A DNA stretch of 64,000 nucleotides, taken from assembly GCF_001083805.1 (NCBI RefSeq), contig NZ_JXSK01000010.1, forward strand, positions 116,907 through 180,906. The letters run 5' to 3'. A program made the translations under genes and the position numbers. Source of the DNA: Photorhabdus luminescens subsp. luminescens (GTDB lineage Bacteria > Pseudomonadota > Gammaproteobacteria > Enterobacterales > Enterobacteriaceae). Positions 25,342-35,096 of this stretch are shown here, piece by piece (position 1 is the first letter of the stretch; the number at the start of each line of letters is the position of its first letter). The notes under the pieces were generated by a model, which was given only the letters and a program-made list of their open reading frames with translations, had not been told where the DNA came from and did no database searches.

Positions 25342-26441
25342 ATGACAACAAGCATTACACCAGAAATTAAAAGTGAGAAAATCCATTTACGGATTACTCC
25401 ATCTCAAAAGGAAATATGGAAAGCTTTAGCTGAGGCGCAAGGTGTAAGTTTAGCAGCATGGATTGAAAATAAAATATCGATGGCATTAGCATCGAATAGT
25501 GATATCTTTCAAAAAGAAAAATATAAATTGGTTTCGCTTTTTGCTGGTTGTGGCGGAATGGATTTAGGCTTCTGTGGCGGTTTTTCTGTCTTGAATAAAG
25601 AATATAAAAAACAAAATTTGAAATTATTTGGGCTAATGAATTCAACCCCAATGCAGTAAAAACATATAAGAAAAACTTTTCTCATGATATCGTTGAAGGC
25701 GACATATGGGAACTTATCGATTCAACCCCTACAGAATGTGATGTACTGATAGGAGGTTTCCCCTGCCAAGATATATCTATCAATGGTAAAAGAGCTGGCG
25801 TAGACGGAAAGCGCAGCGGTTTATATCTTGCTATGGTCGACGCTGTTAAACGCTCACGACCAAAGATTTTTATTGCTGAAAATGTCAAAGGGCTACTCAT
25901 GAAGTATAACGAAGAATCTTTAGCCCGTGTTATAAAGGATTTCAGTGAATTGGGTTATAATGTTAGTTATAAACTATATAATTCAGCCAATTTTGGTGTA
26001 CCCCAAACGAGAGAGCGAGTTTTTATTGTTGGAACATTACATGGAAACCCTTTATTCAAAGAACCTGTTGATATTCTCCATAAAAACGAATGGTTGACTT
26101 GTTATGATGCGATTCATGATTTAGAAACCGTTGATGAAGATCGCAATCTTAATCATATTTGGAGTAAGGCTAAAAAAAGCCCAGATCAAGGAAGTAGACG
26201 TTTAAAGGAAGATAAGCCATCTCAGACTATAAGAGCGGAATGTCATGGTAATATTCAGTTCCATTATAAATTAGATCGTCGTATTTCGATGCGAGAGGCT
26301 GCACGTCTCCAGTCATTTCCTGATAATTTTGTTTTCGAATCGAACTTGAGGGAAACCGAAAGACAGGTTGGAAACGCTGTTCCACCGGTTTTAGCTTGGC
26401 ATTTAGCGCAAGCTGTTGAAGAATATCTCGATAAATTATAA
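25342..26441 (+). pseudogene. C5-cytosine DNA methyltransferase 2 with N-terminal RHH domain, frameshifted
   Basis: Residues 1-50 (IHLRITPSQKEIWKALAEAQ, then SLAAWIENKI) look like a ribbon-helix-helix DNA-binding domain. Motif I follows (VSLFAGCGGMDLGF). The frame then shifts at about 25621-25623, where one A appears lost from an A run; the first frame ends at 25659. In the other frame the enzyme continues without gap: IIWANEFNPNAV, GGFPCQD with the catalytic Cys, AENVKG, QTRERVFIVG, and motif X ERQVGNAVPP, ending at 26441. All parts of a full-length enzyme are present, so a single indel separates it from function. Without frameshifting or a natural split arrangement it is inactive. A sequencing error in the A run is also possible. 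Confidence 0.85.
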
Positions 26442-26447
26442 ACAATA

Positions 26448-26574
26448 TATACCTAATGGATTTCAAGATGCTTCGTGACGGCAAGGGAGCGAATCCCCGG
26501 GAGCATAGATAACTCTGTGACCGGGGTGAGTGAGTGCAGCCAACAAAGAGGCAACTTGAAAGATGACGGGTATA
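26448..26574. repeat. ERIC (enterobacterial repetitive intergenic consensus) element
   Basis: This 127-bp imperfect palindrome has ends TATACC and GGGTATA and the core words GAATCCCCGGGAGCAT and TGACCGGGGTGAGTG, which match the ERIC consensus. A second 127-bp copy lies at 52994-53120. It sits between the convergent methyltransferase 2 and endonuclease genes. Confidence 0.9.
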
Positions 26575-26627
26575 TTTAGAATACCATGACTGTTATTTGT
26601 TATCAGTCATGGTATTGTTGTAAAGAC

Positions 26628-27635
26628 TCAATATTTAGCAGTTATAAATAGAGTTTCTGATGGTCTCCATCCTACAGCATAGGTATCTGCCAGTTTTAAC
26701 CAGTACTTAATTCTTTCTTCTTTGGGAAGAATGACTCCCCAATACTCTTCAAATAAGGCATCTTCTAATTCATAAAACGCTCGAAGCATTTCGACCTCTA
26801 TATCTTTTAATGCCCTTTCTATATAATTTCCACCTCTTTCTGGCGACGATCTCATTGCGACACTTCCAGCAGAAAATAAATCTCTAGCTTGATTACACAA
26901 TATGCCATAATATGTTAGAAGAAACATTGTCACATCATCGTATTTTCCCGATACTCGGCTAGATTTAACAATTTGTGGACAAAGTACTGCTGATTCTGCT
27001 CGATACTTTCGTTTCTCCGGCTGAGAAAGTTTTGTATATAGCCTTACTTCCAATGGTAGAGTTCTTTCATCAGGTTGATCATCAATCCACCAAAGCCTTT
27101 CACCGGGCTTTAACTTATTTTTTGCATACTTTCTAATGAAGGGCATTTTTTCTTCCGGACTTAAAATCCTGAAGTCGTTATAGCTTATATTGAGCTTATC
27201 GAATAGTGGTTCTTTGGCATTAATTTCCACTTCAAATCTTGGAACATGAGACGTTCTTACATGCATGATACATTCTTCGTAATGCCCCCATTTAGCTTCT
27301 GGTTCTCCACCAATTTTTCCAAAAAGTAGATATACATAATCTACTCCTTGCTTACGACTCCCTTCGAAAATGCTATTTGCTATTGATCTCCATGTATTAT
27401 TATCTGAATATTTTACTTCTACACCAAAGTTTCCAATAATTATGTCTGGAAACTCTTGTGCAGGCGGATTCATATCTACAAATAACCCCATGTCCGTTAA
27501 TATCTCTCCTAAAACCTCTCTGACTCTTTGCTCAAATTTTTTTGAATTATGATGCTCGTTTGATGATCTCAAGTCTTGAGTGAGTTTTTCTGTTGCCTTA
27601 GTTAATAAGGTCTCAAAAATTTGGCGCTCTATCAT
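26628..27635 (-). CDS. Putative type II restriction endonuclease, PD-(D/E)XK fold
   Basis: This 335-residue protein has a clear nuclease core at residues 61-80. EFPDIIIGNFGVEVKYSD supplies Asp64, Glu73 and Lys75 of the PD-(D/E)XK motif, preceded by an amphipathic helix with a conserved-looking Glu (about 35-45). The rest is not recognised. It converges on methyltransferase 2 across an ERIC element, and the vsr-methyltransferase-endonuclease grouping is typical of type II systems. The sequence looks intact while its partner methyltransferase is frameshifted. The recognition site cannot be predicted from sequence alone. Confidence 0.7.
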   Translation of the reverse strand: MIERQIFETLLTKATEKLTQDLRSSNEHHNSKKFEQRVREVLGEILTDMGLFVDMNPPAQEFPDIIIGNFGVEVKYSDNNTWRSIANSIFEGSRKQGVDYVYLLFGKIGGEPEAKWGHYEECIMHVRTSHVPRFEVEINAKEPLFDKLNISYNDFRILSPEEKMPFIRKYAKNKLKPGERLWWIDDQPDERTLPLEVRLYTKLSQPEKRKYRAESAVLCPQIVKSSRVSGKYDDVTMFLLTYYGILCNQARDLFSAGSVAMRSSPERGGNYIERALKDIEVEMLRAFYELEDALFEEYWGVILPKEERIKYWLKLADTYAVGWRPSETLFITAKY

Positions 27636-27734
27636 TTTTCATCTAATATTTTTTCTATCCATATATACCATTAGATTACAACGACATGTGCCGTGGTCAC
27701 AAGTTATAATAAAGTGATTAAAAATCCATTAAAT

Positions 27735-27908
27735 AGAGCAAGATACCAAAGAGCTGAAGTCGTTTTGTTGACACCCACTAACTCTGCCGTAGTGCGGGCT
27801 GTAGCCCCCGCCACAAAGAGTTCCTGAAGATGTTTTTGCTTGTATTGGCTAATCCGACTTTTTCTCATTTGGATATCCTAGATCAAATTACTTATCTAGG
27901 GCAGCCCC
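27735..27908 (-). mobile_element. IS1595-type (IS1016-like) insertion sequence remnant
   Basis: The minus strand begins with an IS-like terminus GGGGCTGCCCTAGATAAG at 27908. From an ATG at 27868 it encodes MRKSRISQYKQKHLQELFVA, then TARTTAELVGVNKTTSALWY, a typical IS1595 transposase N terminus including its helix-turn-helix. Homology stops after about 46 codons at 27735. Only the left end survives. Confidence 0.8.
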
Positions 27909-28115
27909 AATTATTTATTGTTAGGAAATATTTTAAATTGATTATAATTTAAACATATTATTTTTCTACAGGACCATACCATCGCCATATGTGCATAAGT
28001 ACATCTTTAACTAGCGTCCCATTTTTTGCAGACAGACCTGACAAATGATAGTAAAAACTATTAGTATCGGGAAAACGATCACTTTAGTTTGAAAACTATT
28101 TTCAGGGAAATAGAA

Positions 28116-28868
28116 ATGTTACATCTACTGGCATGGTCTGATCTGATTATTTGCATTTTTGTCGTTTTCTTTGCTTATCTGGTTTTTGGTATGGCTGGGT
28201 TTGGTTCTGCACTTATTGCTAGTCCAATTCTGGCATTTTATATTCCTGTAGCGAAAATTGTTCCTATGCTCGCGTTGATAGATTTAACCGCCGCAGTGAT
28301 TAATATTACCAGAGAGGGTAAAAAATCAGAGTTTAGTGAGATTAAGTTAATTATTCCATTAATGATTATCGGTAGCTTGATTGGCGCCGCTATTTTATTG
28401 ATGGCTCGACCTGATGCTTTAGTTCTGGTATTGGGGTTATTTGTTGTTTTTTATTCAATTTATTCGCTATTTTTCAGTAAAACCTACTGTCAATTCCCTG
28501 CTAAAGCCGCTATTCCATTTGGCTTGGGTGGCGGTATTTTCAGTGCGCTATTTGGTAGTGGCGGTTTTCTTTATGCAATTTATCTAACCGGGCGGATATC
28601 AGATAAGGAAATTTTCAGGATCACTCAGACGACGGTGATTGGTTTTAGTACTATGACGAGAGTGATTATTTTTGTTGTCATGGGTATTTATCTGGACACC
28701 TCATTTTTGTTATTGATACTGGTATTTATTCCAGCCATGTTGTTGGGAATCTATTTTGGCCGCCAGGTGACACTGAAAATCTCCAGAGAAACATTCTTGA
28801 GGTTTATCAATGTTATTGTGCTGGCTTCCGGGTTAATGTTGATATATCGTTATATATTTACTCTTTAA
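28116..28868 (+). CDS. TauE/SafE (TSUP) family membrane permease
   Basis: The product has 250 residues with about eight hydrophobic segments in two halves. Each half carries the Gly-rich TSUP motif: FGMAGFGSALIASP near the N terminus and FGLGGGIFSALFGSGG in the middle. TSUP proteins export or import small organic or sulfur anions such as sulfite, sulfoacetate or taurine-related compounds; the substrate is unknown here. I start at the ATG preceded by CAGGG at good spacing instead of an upstream TTG. The MFS transporter gene follows 93 bp later, so the two may be co-expressed. Confidence 0.8.
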   Translation: MLHLLAWSDLIICIFVVFFAYLVFGMAGFGSALIASPILAFYIPVAKIVPMLALIDLTAAVINITREGKKSEFSEIKLIIPLMIIGSLIGAAILLMARPDALVLVLGLFVVFYSIYSLFFSKTYCQFPAKAAIPFGLGGGIFSALFGSGGFLYAIYLTGRISDKEIFRITQTTVIGFSTMTRVIIFVVMGIYLDTSFLLLILVFIPAMLLGIYFGRQVTLKISRETFLRFINVIVLASGLMLIYRYIFTL

Positions 28869-28961
28869 AATAATCACTAATCAGAATTAATATATTCCAT
28901 ATAATATTATTAATTTGTTGTTTTCAGTTTATTTCATATTTATTCTCTCTATTTTTGCTGG

Positions 28962-30149
28962 ATGGATATAAATAAAATGAACAGCCGTGATTATAGAGAT
29001 AATAATTTTTTTGCTATTTTTACTATTACCACGAGTGTTGCTGTTATTGGCATTGTCATTGGTTTGACGATCCCAATGATAGCGTTACGCTTGAATAGCC
29101 AAGGTATTGATGAGTTGTACATTGGTTTAATTTCTGCGGCTCCGGCATTGGGAGTGCTTTTGAGTGCTCCGGTCGTCCAGAAAATTGTATCTCTGGTAGG
29201 TAAAAAACGTGTCATGATGATTGCAACTGGGGTTTCTGCCGGCAGTTTGCTCCCTCTTGTGGGTTCGTTGCCGATGGAGTTGCTTTTTCCTCTGCGGCTA
29301 ATTACTGGTGTTGCTAATGGGTTAATGATCTGCTTGGGTGAAACTTGGATTAATGAACTCTCTGAAGAGAATAAACGAGGTAGGGTACTGGCTGTTTATA
29401 CGACGGTTTTTACTATCAGCCAGTTGCTTGGCCCTTCTATCATTGCTTTTTATGGTGTTGCAGATAAAACGCCGATACTGATTTGTACTCTGATCCATAT
29501 CTTTTCACTGGTGCTTTTTGTCATGGTAGATCAGAAAAAAGGCGATAAGTTGCCGAAATATAATGAGAAGCCCAATTTCTCTATTGTTCAATTTGTGAAG
29601 GTTGCTCCGGCGATCTGTGGTGGTGTGCTGTTTTTTTCCTTTTTCGACGGCACCATTCTTTCTATGTTACCCATCTACGGAATGAGTTGTGGGTATACCG
29701 AAGCGGTAGCTGCACTGATGATAAGTGTCGTTCTTGGTGGTGATGCATTGATGCAGCTTCCGTTTGGTTGGCTGGCGGATCATATGGATCGTATGTGTTT
29801 GTACCAGATTTGTGGTGTAGCAACGCTTGGAGTAAGCGCGTTATTGCCGTTTGCTATTGCGCATCATTACCTTATTTGGCCCCTGTTGATTGTTTTGGGG
29901 GCAACTGCCGGGGCTATCTACACCATTGCATTGGTTCAAATTGGTCAGTATTTTTCAGGAAATGATCTGATAGTGGCTAATGCCGCCGCGGCTATGTTGT
30001 GGGGGATTGGGAGTTTGTTTGGACCATTGCTTGCCGGTATTGCGAGTTCAGTGACGCCATCAGGTTTACCCGTTCTACTTGTTATCATTGCAGCACTGTT
30101 TATGATTTCAACAATGGATCGGTTTAACCTGCAAAGTGATAAAAGCTGA
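28962..30149 (+). CDS. Major facilitator superfamily transporter (YcaD-like)
   Basis: The product has 395 residues with twelve predicted membrane helices. The loop between helices 2 and 3 carries the MFS motif A region (GVLLSAPVVQKIVSLVGKKR), and a second copy-like segment (LPFGWLADHMDR) lies in the C-terminal half. This pattern fits drug/metabolite efflux MFS proteins such as YcaD. The substrate is unknown. An alternative ATG lies 15 bp downstream. It lies directly after the TSUP permease gene on the same strand. Confidence 0.8.
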   Translation: MDINKMNSRDYRDNNFFAIFTITTSVAVIGIVIGLTIPMIALRLNSQGIDELYIGLISAAPALGVLLSAPVVQKIVSLVGKKRVMMIATGVSAGSLLPLVGSLPMELLFPLRLITGVANGLMICLGETWINELSEENKRGRVLAVYTTVFTISQLLGPSIIAFYGVADKTPILICTLIHIFSLVLFVMVDQKKGDKLPKYNEKPNFSIVQFVKVAPAICGGVLFFSFFDGTILSMLPIYGMSCGYTEAVAALMISVVLGGDALMQLPFGWLADHMDRMCLYQICGVATLGVSALLPFAIAHHYLIWPLLIVLGATAGAIYTIALVQIGQYFSGNDLIVANAAAAMLWGIGSLFGPLLAGIASSVTPSGLPVLLVIIAALFMISTMDRFNLQSDKS

Positions 30150-30408
30150 AATATTCAGTTGATAGTTGTACAGGCGTAAAAACTGGCTGTGAATAGCAGT
30201 CAGCATTGAGTGAATCTTATTTATTATCAAGTCGTTAGTAAGTGAAATCCTAAGATTGAAACATTGCGATTAATTATCGTAAAAGGTTTAATCTCCAGAA
30301 GTCATTCTTCTGATACTTAGCTAAATAATACGGTTAGCTATTGATTTCGACACGATGATCACTGGATAATCTTTCGCCTCAAATTTTCTCACTGCTTTCT
30401 ATTCTAAA

Positions 30409-30424
30409 AGCCAAACGATTGCTT
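30409..30424 (+). promoter_or_regulatory. PurR-like operator upstream of the adenine permease
   Basis: AGCCAAACGATTGCTT matches 12 of 16 positions of the PurR consensus ACGCAAACGTTTGCGT. It lies about 115-130 bp before the permease start, in a 360-bp intergenic gap with no other feature. Purine repression of a purine permease is biologically sensible, but the role is inferred. Confidence 0.5.
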
Positions 30425-30537
30425 TTGTGATTTGTTGAACCGATTGGTGCAATGTTGTTGTGTTATTAAGCGAAGTAATCGTTTTCGTTTGATTAGAAAG
30501 TGGAAGAAGTACCATGAACATAATGCAGGGGAACGAC

Positions 30538-31884
30538 ATGTCTGGCACTCAGGCACCAGTTAAATGCAAACTGGATAAGTATTTTAAGTTGACTGAACGT
30601 GGCACAACGGTACGCCGTGAAATTCTGGCAGGGCTCACAACTTTCTTGGCGATGGTTTATTCAGTCATCGTTGTACCGGGAATGTTAGGGCAGGCAGGGT
30701 TTCCCCATACTGCTGTCTTTATTGCGACTTGTTTGGTTGCCGGTTTTGGTTCTTTGTTAATGGGGCTATGGGTTAATTTGCCAATGGCAATTGGTTGTGC
30801 AATTTCGTTAACTGCATTTACCGCTTTTAGTTTGGTTTTAGGACAGCAAATCACTATTCCGGTTGTACTCGGCGCGGTATTTCTGATGGGGTGCTTGTTT
30901 ACGGTGATTTCTGTTACCGGTATTCGTTCTTGGATTTTACGCAATATACCAATGGGTATTGCGCATGGAGCAGGGATTGGTATTGGCTTGTTTTTGTTAT
31001 TGATTGCGTCAAACGGTGTTGGTCTGGTCATTAAGAACCCATTGGAAGGTTTGCCTGTTGCTCTGGGGGCGTTCACCTCTTTTCCGGTTGTGATGACTCT
31101 GCTTGGGCTGGCTGTTATTTTTGGTCTGGAAAAGTTGAAAGTCCCCGGCGGTGTACTGTTGGTAATCATTGTGATTTCTGTTATTGGGCTGATTTTTGAT
31201 CCGGCAGTGAAATATCAAGGGTTTTTTAAGGTACCGAGTCTGGGAGATGACGGCCTGTCCCTGATTTTTAGTATGGATATTATGGGGGCTTTGCAGCCAA
31301 TTGTGTTACCCAGTGTGTTGGCGCTGGTAATGACTGCGGTGTTTGATGCGACCGGTACTATCCGTGCGGTAGCAGGGCAAGGGAATCTGTTGGATAAAGG
31401 TGGACAGATTATTAATGGCAGTAAAGCGCTGACTGCCGATTCTGTTAGTAGTATTTTTGCCGGTGCTATCGGTGCTTCTCCGGCTGCGGTATATATCGAA
31501 TCAGCCGCAGGTACCGCAGCAGGCGGTAAAACAGGTTTAACCGCAACGGTGGTCGGTATCCTGTTCCTGTTAATTTTGTTCTTTTCTCCACTTTCATATC
31601 TTGTACCGGCGTATGCCACTGCGCCGGCGCTGATGTATGTTGGTCTACTGATGTTGAGTAATGTCAGAAAACTGGATTTCAATGATTTTGTCGGGGCGAT
31701 GTCCGGTATGCTTTGTGCAGTCTTTATTGTTCTGACCTGCAATATTGTAACCGGTATTATGTTGGGTTTCAGTTCTTTGGTTGTTGGTCGTATCTGTTCC
31801 GGTGAATGGCGCCAATTGAATATCGGTACAGTGGTAATTACGATCGCTTTAGTAGCATTTTATGCTAGTGATTGGGCTATTTGA
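30538..31884 (+). CDS. adeP: High-affinity adenine permease of the NCS2 family
   Basis: This proton symporter of the AzgA-like NCS2 branch imports adenine. The 448 residues have about 13 hydrophobic segments and the family stretches [35 protein letters not shown] and [15 protein letters not shown], near-identical to E. coli AdeP (YieG/PurP). I start at the ATG preceded by AGGGGAACGAC, which gives nearly the E. coli length; an ATG 24 bp upstream also has a ribosome-binding site. The paralogue AdeQ is the main alternative name. A PurR-like site lies upstream and a hairpin downstream. Confidence 0.88.
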   Translation: MSGTQAPVKCKLDKYFKLTERGTTVRREILAGLTTFLAMVYSVIVVPGMLGQAGFPHTAVFIATCLVAGFGSLLMGLWVNLPMAIGCAISLTAFTAFSLVLGQQITIPVVLGAVFLMGCLFTVISVTGIRSWILRNIPMGIAHGAGIGIGLFLLLIASNGVGLVIKNPLEGLPVALGAFTSFPVVMTLLGLAVIFGLEKLKVPGGVLLVIIVISVIGLIFDPAVKYQGFFKVPSLGDDGLSLIFSMDIMGALQPIVLPSVLALVMTAVFDATGTIRAVAGQGNLLDKGGQIINGSKALTADSVSSIFAGAIGASPAAVYIESAAGTAAGGKTGLTATVVGILFLLILFFSPLSYLVPAYATAPALMYVGLLMLSNVRKLDFNDFVGAMSGMLCAVFIVLTCNIVTGIMLGFSSLVVGRICSGEWRQLNIGTVVITIALVAFYASDWAI

Positions 31885-31892
31885 TTGATTAA

Positions 31893-31927
31893 AAAGTGCG
31901 TAAGGTCTGATCACCCCTGCGCACTTT
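31893..31927 (+). terminator. Hairpin after the adenine permease gene
   Basis: AAAGTGCG (31893-31900) pairs with CGCACTTT (31920-31927), nine bases after the stop. Only a loose T-rich tract follows, so termination may be partial. Confidence 0.55.
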
Positions 31928-32156
31928 GCTGTTTCTTGCGATTACTTTTAAATTCTTAATTATTTTCCCCTCTATTTATCTGATTAGTTTACAATATTCC
32001 TGCAATTCTTTTGGATACGGCTCCGTGTGTATCTACCTTTTTCGATTGATTCAGTTACTTTAGTATTAAGATTTATTCTCACTGTTTTGTGTTAACGGGA
32101 AGAAAAAGAGTTTCAATCTGTATACCAACGGTTCTTAGGTAAATTGTAAGGGCAAC

Positions 32157-33806
32157 ATGGAAATATTCTTTACTATTCTGATCTTGATTTTGGTGGTTTC
32201 AGTTTCTGGTGTTCTGACTAAGGTGATTCCGTTCCGCATACCTCTGCCGTTAATGCAGATTGCAATGGGAGCGTTGCTGGCTTGGCCGCACTTTGGCTTA
32301 CATGTTACTTTTAATCCTGAGCTGTTTCTCGTTCTGCTAATTCCTCCTTTGTTATTCGTTGATGGCTGGAAAATGCCAACCAGAGAGTTTTTCCAGTACG
32401 GGCGGGAAATTTTCATACTGATGCTGGTATTGGTGCTGGTGACTGTTGTCGGTATTGGTTATCTGATTTACTGGTTAATGCCTGGCATTCCGTTAATTGC
32501 TGCTTTTGCCCTTGCTGCTGTGTTATCGCCAACAGATGCGGTGGCTTTATCATCCATTGTTGGAAAAAGGCGCATGCCTAAGCGCATGATGAATGTGATG
32601 GAAGGGGAAGCGTTAATGAATGATGCTTCCGGCCTGGTAGCCTTAAAATTCGCTGTAGCGATAGCAATGGGAACGATGGCGTTTTCTGTTACTGGCATGA
32701 CCATAGAATTCTTCAAAGTTGCTATTGGCGGTTTATTATCCGGTATTGCAGTAACCTGGTTGTACAGTAAATCCCTGCGTTTAATGAATCGTTGGAGCGG
32801 TGGCGATCCGGCAACCCAAATTGTTTTCATGTTGCTGCTGCCGTTTGCTTCTTATTTGATTGCGGAACATATTGGTGTTTCCGGTATCTTGGCTGCGGTT
32901 GCCGCGGGTATGACTATCAGTAAATCTGGAGTTATCCGTAATGCGCCATTAGCGATGCGTTTACGCGCTGATAGTGTCTGGTCGATGCTGGCGTTCGTGT
33001 TTAATGGCTTGGTGTTTATCATGTTGGGTCTGCAATTACCGGGGATCTGGCAAACTTCCGTTGTACAGGCAGAAATTGATCCAACCGTTGAAACCTGGAT
33101 GCTGTTCGCCGCGGTTGCAGTGATTTATGGGGCACTATTACTGCTGCGTTTCTGTTGGTTATGGCTGATGAAGAATATTAGCAAAGCCTTTATGAAAAAA
33201 AATCCGCTGAATTTTGCGACTTATACCACTCGTGAATTATGGCTGGCATCTTTTGCCGGCGTCCGTGGCGCCATCACACTTGCTGGAGCACTGTCTGTTC
33301 CTCTGTTTCTGGCGGATGGTACGCCATTCCCGGCCCGTTATCAGCTTATCTTTATTGCCGCGGGGGTCATCCTGTTCTCGCTGTTAATTGGGGTTCTCTC
33401 TTTGCCATTCCTGTTACGGGGAATGCAAACCTGCGATAAAGAGGCTGATATCAGTGAGGTACGAATGGCGCGGGCAGCTATGGCGGAAGTGGCGATTGTC
33501 AGTATGAATAAGATGGAAGAGCGTCTTTCTGCTAGTCCCGAAGAGCAATTGGATGCTGAGGTTATTACTGAAGTTGCTTCCAGGGTAATTGGCTATTTGC
33601 GTCGTCGTACTGTGGGGCAGGATGAGATGGAACATAATCTGCTAGTGGAAGATTTGGAACGTCGTTTTCGTCTGACCGCATTAAGGGCGGAACGCGGTGA
33701 GTTGTATCATCTGCGTGCAACCAGAAAGATCAGCAATGAGACACTTCAAACCTTGCTGCATGATTTGGATTTACTGGAAGCTCTATTGGTACAGAAAGAA
33801 CACTGA
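32157..33806 (+). CDS. yjcE: CPA1-family monovalent cation/proton antiporter YjcE
   Basis: The 549 residues equal the E. coli YjcE length. About twelve membrane helices occupy residues 1-425, with the CPA1 signatures LSPTDAVAL and GEALMNDASGLV (the Asn-Asp ion-binding pair). A cytoplasmic C-terminal tail follows, ending RKISNETLQTLLHDLDLLEALL. The protein exchanges Na+ or K+ for protons and serves pH and salt homeostasis. AAGG precedes the ATG at good spacing. The gene is apparently monocistronic, with a hairpin at 33856-33890 downstream. Confidence 0.92.
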   Translation: MEIFFTILILILVVSVSGVLTKVIPFRIPLPLMQIAMGALLAWPHFGLHVTFNPELFLVLLIPPLLFVDGWKMPTREFFQYGREIFILMLVLVLVTVVGIGYLIYWLMPGIPLIAAFALAAVLSPTDAVALSSIVGKRRMPKRMMNVMEGEALMNDASGLVALKFAVAIAMGTMAFSVTGMTIEFFKVAIGGLLSGIAVTWLYSKSLRLMNRWSGGDPATQIVFMLLLPFASYLIAEHIGVSGILAAVAAGMTISKSGVIRNAPLAMRLRADSVWSMLAFVFNGLVFIMLGLQLPGIWQTSVVQAEIDPTVETWMLFAAVAVIYGALLLLRFCWLWLMKNISKAFMKKNPLNFATYTTRELWLASFAGVRGAITLAGALSVPLFLADGTPFPARYQLIFIAAGVILFSLLIGVLSLPFLLRGMQTCDKEADISEVRMARAAMAEVAIVSMNKMEERLSASPEEQLDAEVITEVASRVIGYLRRRTVGQDEMEHNLLVEDLERRFRLTALRAERGELYHLRATRKISNETLQTLLHDLDLLEALLVQKEH

Positions 33807-33855
33807 TATCCTGTAATTTGTTGGTTGTCACGACAATTTTGTCAGCCGCTTTATT

Positions 33856-33890
33856 CAACCTGATTGGTGGATATCTCGCCTGTCAGGTTG
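33856..33890. terminator. Inverted repeat between yjcE and metR
   Basis: CAACCTGA (33856-33863) pairs with TCAGGTTG (33883-33890). It lies between two convergent genes, 50 bp after yjcE and 140 bp past the metR stop. No long T tract is present, so this is a weak terminator call. Confidence 0.4.
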
Positions 33891-34031
33891 ATTTATGGTG
33901 TTTGCTCGTTTCTGGCTGGCGGCATTCTTTTTCCACCATAGATTTATAGACATAGATTCATAGACATAGATACCGGAACCTCCTGACAATGATGAATAAT
34001 ATGTTGGTTCCGGCGGCATGGCGGGTAAAAT

Positions 34032-34988
34032 TTACCATTGGTGGGGGGTTGGTTGCGGCGTTGTTCTGGGGTCATCAACGTTTAATTTTGCAATGCCTTT
34101 TACGAATGGCAGATTATCTATCGCGTGCTGGCGTGCGGAGTGAATAAATGCGTCAGTCTCAGGCTGATACTGTTCGCCTTCACGGACGGCAGCGTACAGC
34201 CTGCTCCATAAACCTTCTCCCAATGTTTTAGTTACTACTAACTCTTGCCTTTCAAATGTTTCAACAACCCAATGTGGCAGAGCCGCGATTCCCATACGGG
34301 CAGCGACCATTTGAATCAGTAACAGAGTGTTATCCACATTTTTCAATGTAGGGGCAACCCCCGCTGGTTGCAAGAAACGCCGCCAGATATCGAATCGCTG
34401 ACGCTGAACGGGGTAGATCATCAATGTTTCATCAATTAAATCTTTTGGCTGGATATGCAATTTATTTGCCAGAGGATGATCCGGAGCGACAACCAGTTTG
34501 ACCTCATAATCAAATAGCGGTGTGTAGTGCAAATGACTCTCCGGGAGAATATCTGACGTCAAAACGACATCTAATTCCCGTTGTAGTAGTGCAGGCTGTG
34601 GATCAAAAGTGACGCCGGATTTGAAATCTACATTGACTTGCGGCCAGGTTTCTCGGAAATGCTTGAGGGCCGGTGTCAGCCATTGAATACAACTATGGCA
34701 CTCAATAGCGATACGTAGATTGGTTTGGCCCGGTTCTTTACATTCGCGCAGTGCATTTTGAACCAGAGGGAGCACTTGTTCTGCCAGTCGTAATAAAATT
34801 TCACCCTGTGGCGTGAAGCGAAGCGGTTGACTTTTACGAATGAACAACCGAAAGCCAAGGCGATGTTCAAGATCGCTGAACTGATGAGACAAAGCGGATT
34901 GTGTCTGATGCAGGTGATTGGCTGCCGCCGCTAATGAACCGCAATGACTCAATGATTGTAATGTTTTTAGATGTTTTATTTCGATCAT
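34032..34988 (-). CDS. metR: LysR-type regulator of methionine biosynthesis MetR
   Basis: MetR activates metE and related genes with homocysteine as co-inducer. It has 318 residues. The N-terminal winged helix-turn-helix is at about 1-62 ([42 protein letters not shown]), followed by the LysR effector domain to about 295 and a basic/Pro-rich tail. It is divergent from metE across a 108-bp control region, the classic arrangement, and a MetR half-site-like word overlaps its own start, fitting autoregulation. Confidence 0.95.
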   Translation of the reverse strand: MIEIKHLKTLQSLSHCGSLAAAANHLHQTQSALSHQFSDLEHRLGFRLFIRKSQPLRFTPQGEILLRLAEQVLPLVQNALRECKEPGQTNLRIAIECHSCIQWLTPALKHFRETWPQVNVDFKSGVTFDPQPALLQRELDVVLTSDILPESHLHYTPLFDYEVKLVVAPDHPLANKLHIQPKDLIDETLMIYPVQRQRFDIWRRFLQPAGVAPTLKNVDNTLLLIQMVAARMGIAALPHWVVETFERQELVVTKTLGEGLWSRLYAAVREGEQYQPETDAFIHSARQHAIDNLPFVKGIAKLNVDDPRTTPQPTPHQW

Positions 34989-35076
34989 GAGAAACCTTCA
35001 GGATGATAATGAATAAATTGCGCTTGTGGTTTATACCTTACCTGTTGATTATGGATGTGTAAACATCTAGACGGCT
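34988..35076. promoter_or_regulatory. metR-metE control region with MetR-like and MetJ-like sites
   Basis: TGAGAAACCTTCA at 34988-35000 matches the MetR pattern TGAA-N5-TTCA at seven of eight positions and overlaps the metR start. The tandem words AAACATCT and AGACGGCT at 35061-35076 match the MetJ box AGACGTCT at six and seven of eight positions. MetJ repression and MetR activation of metE are known from E. coli; conservation here is inferred from these words. Confidence 0.6.
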
Positions 35077-35096
35077 AAAAATGACGGGATAATGAA

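Noticed and set aside
490..27635. Prophage origin of the accessory region
   Set aside because: No integrase, capsid, tail or lysis genes are present, and no tRNA attachment site is visible.
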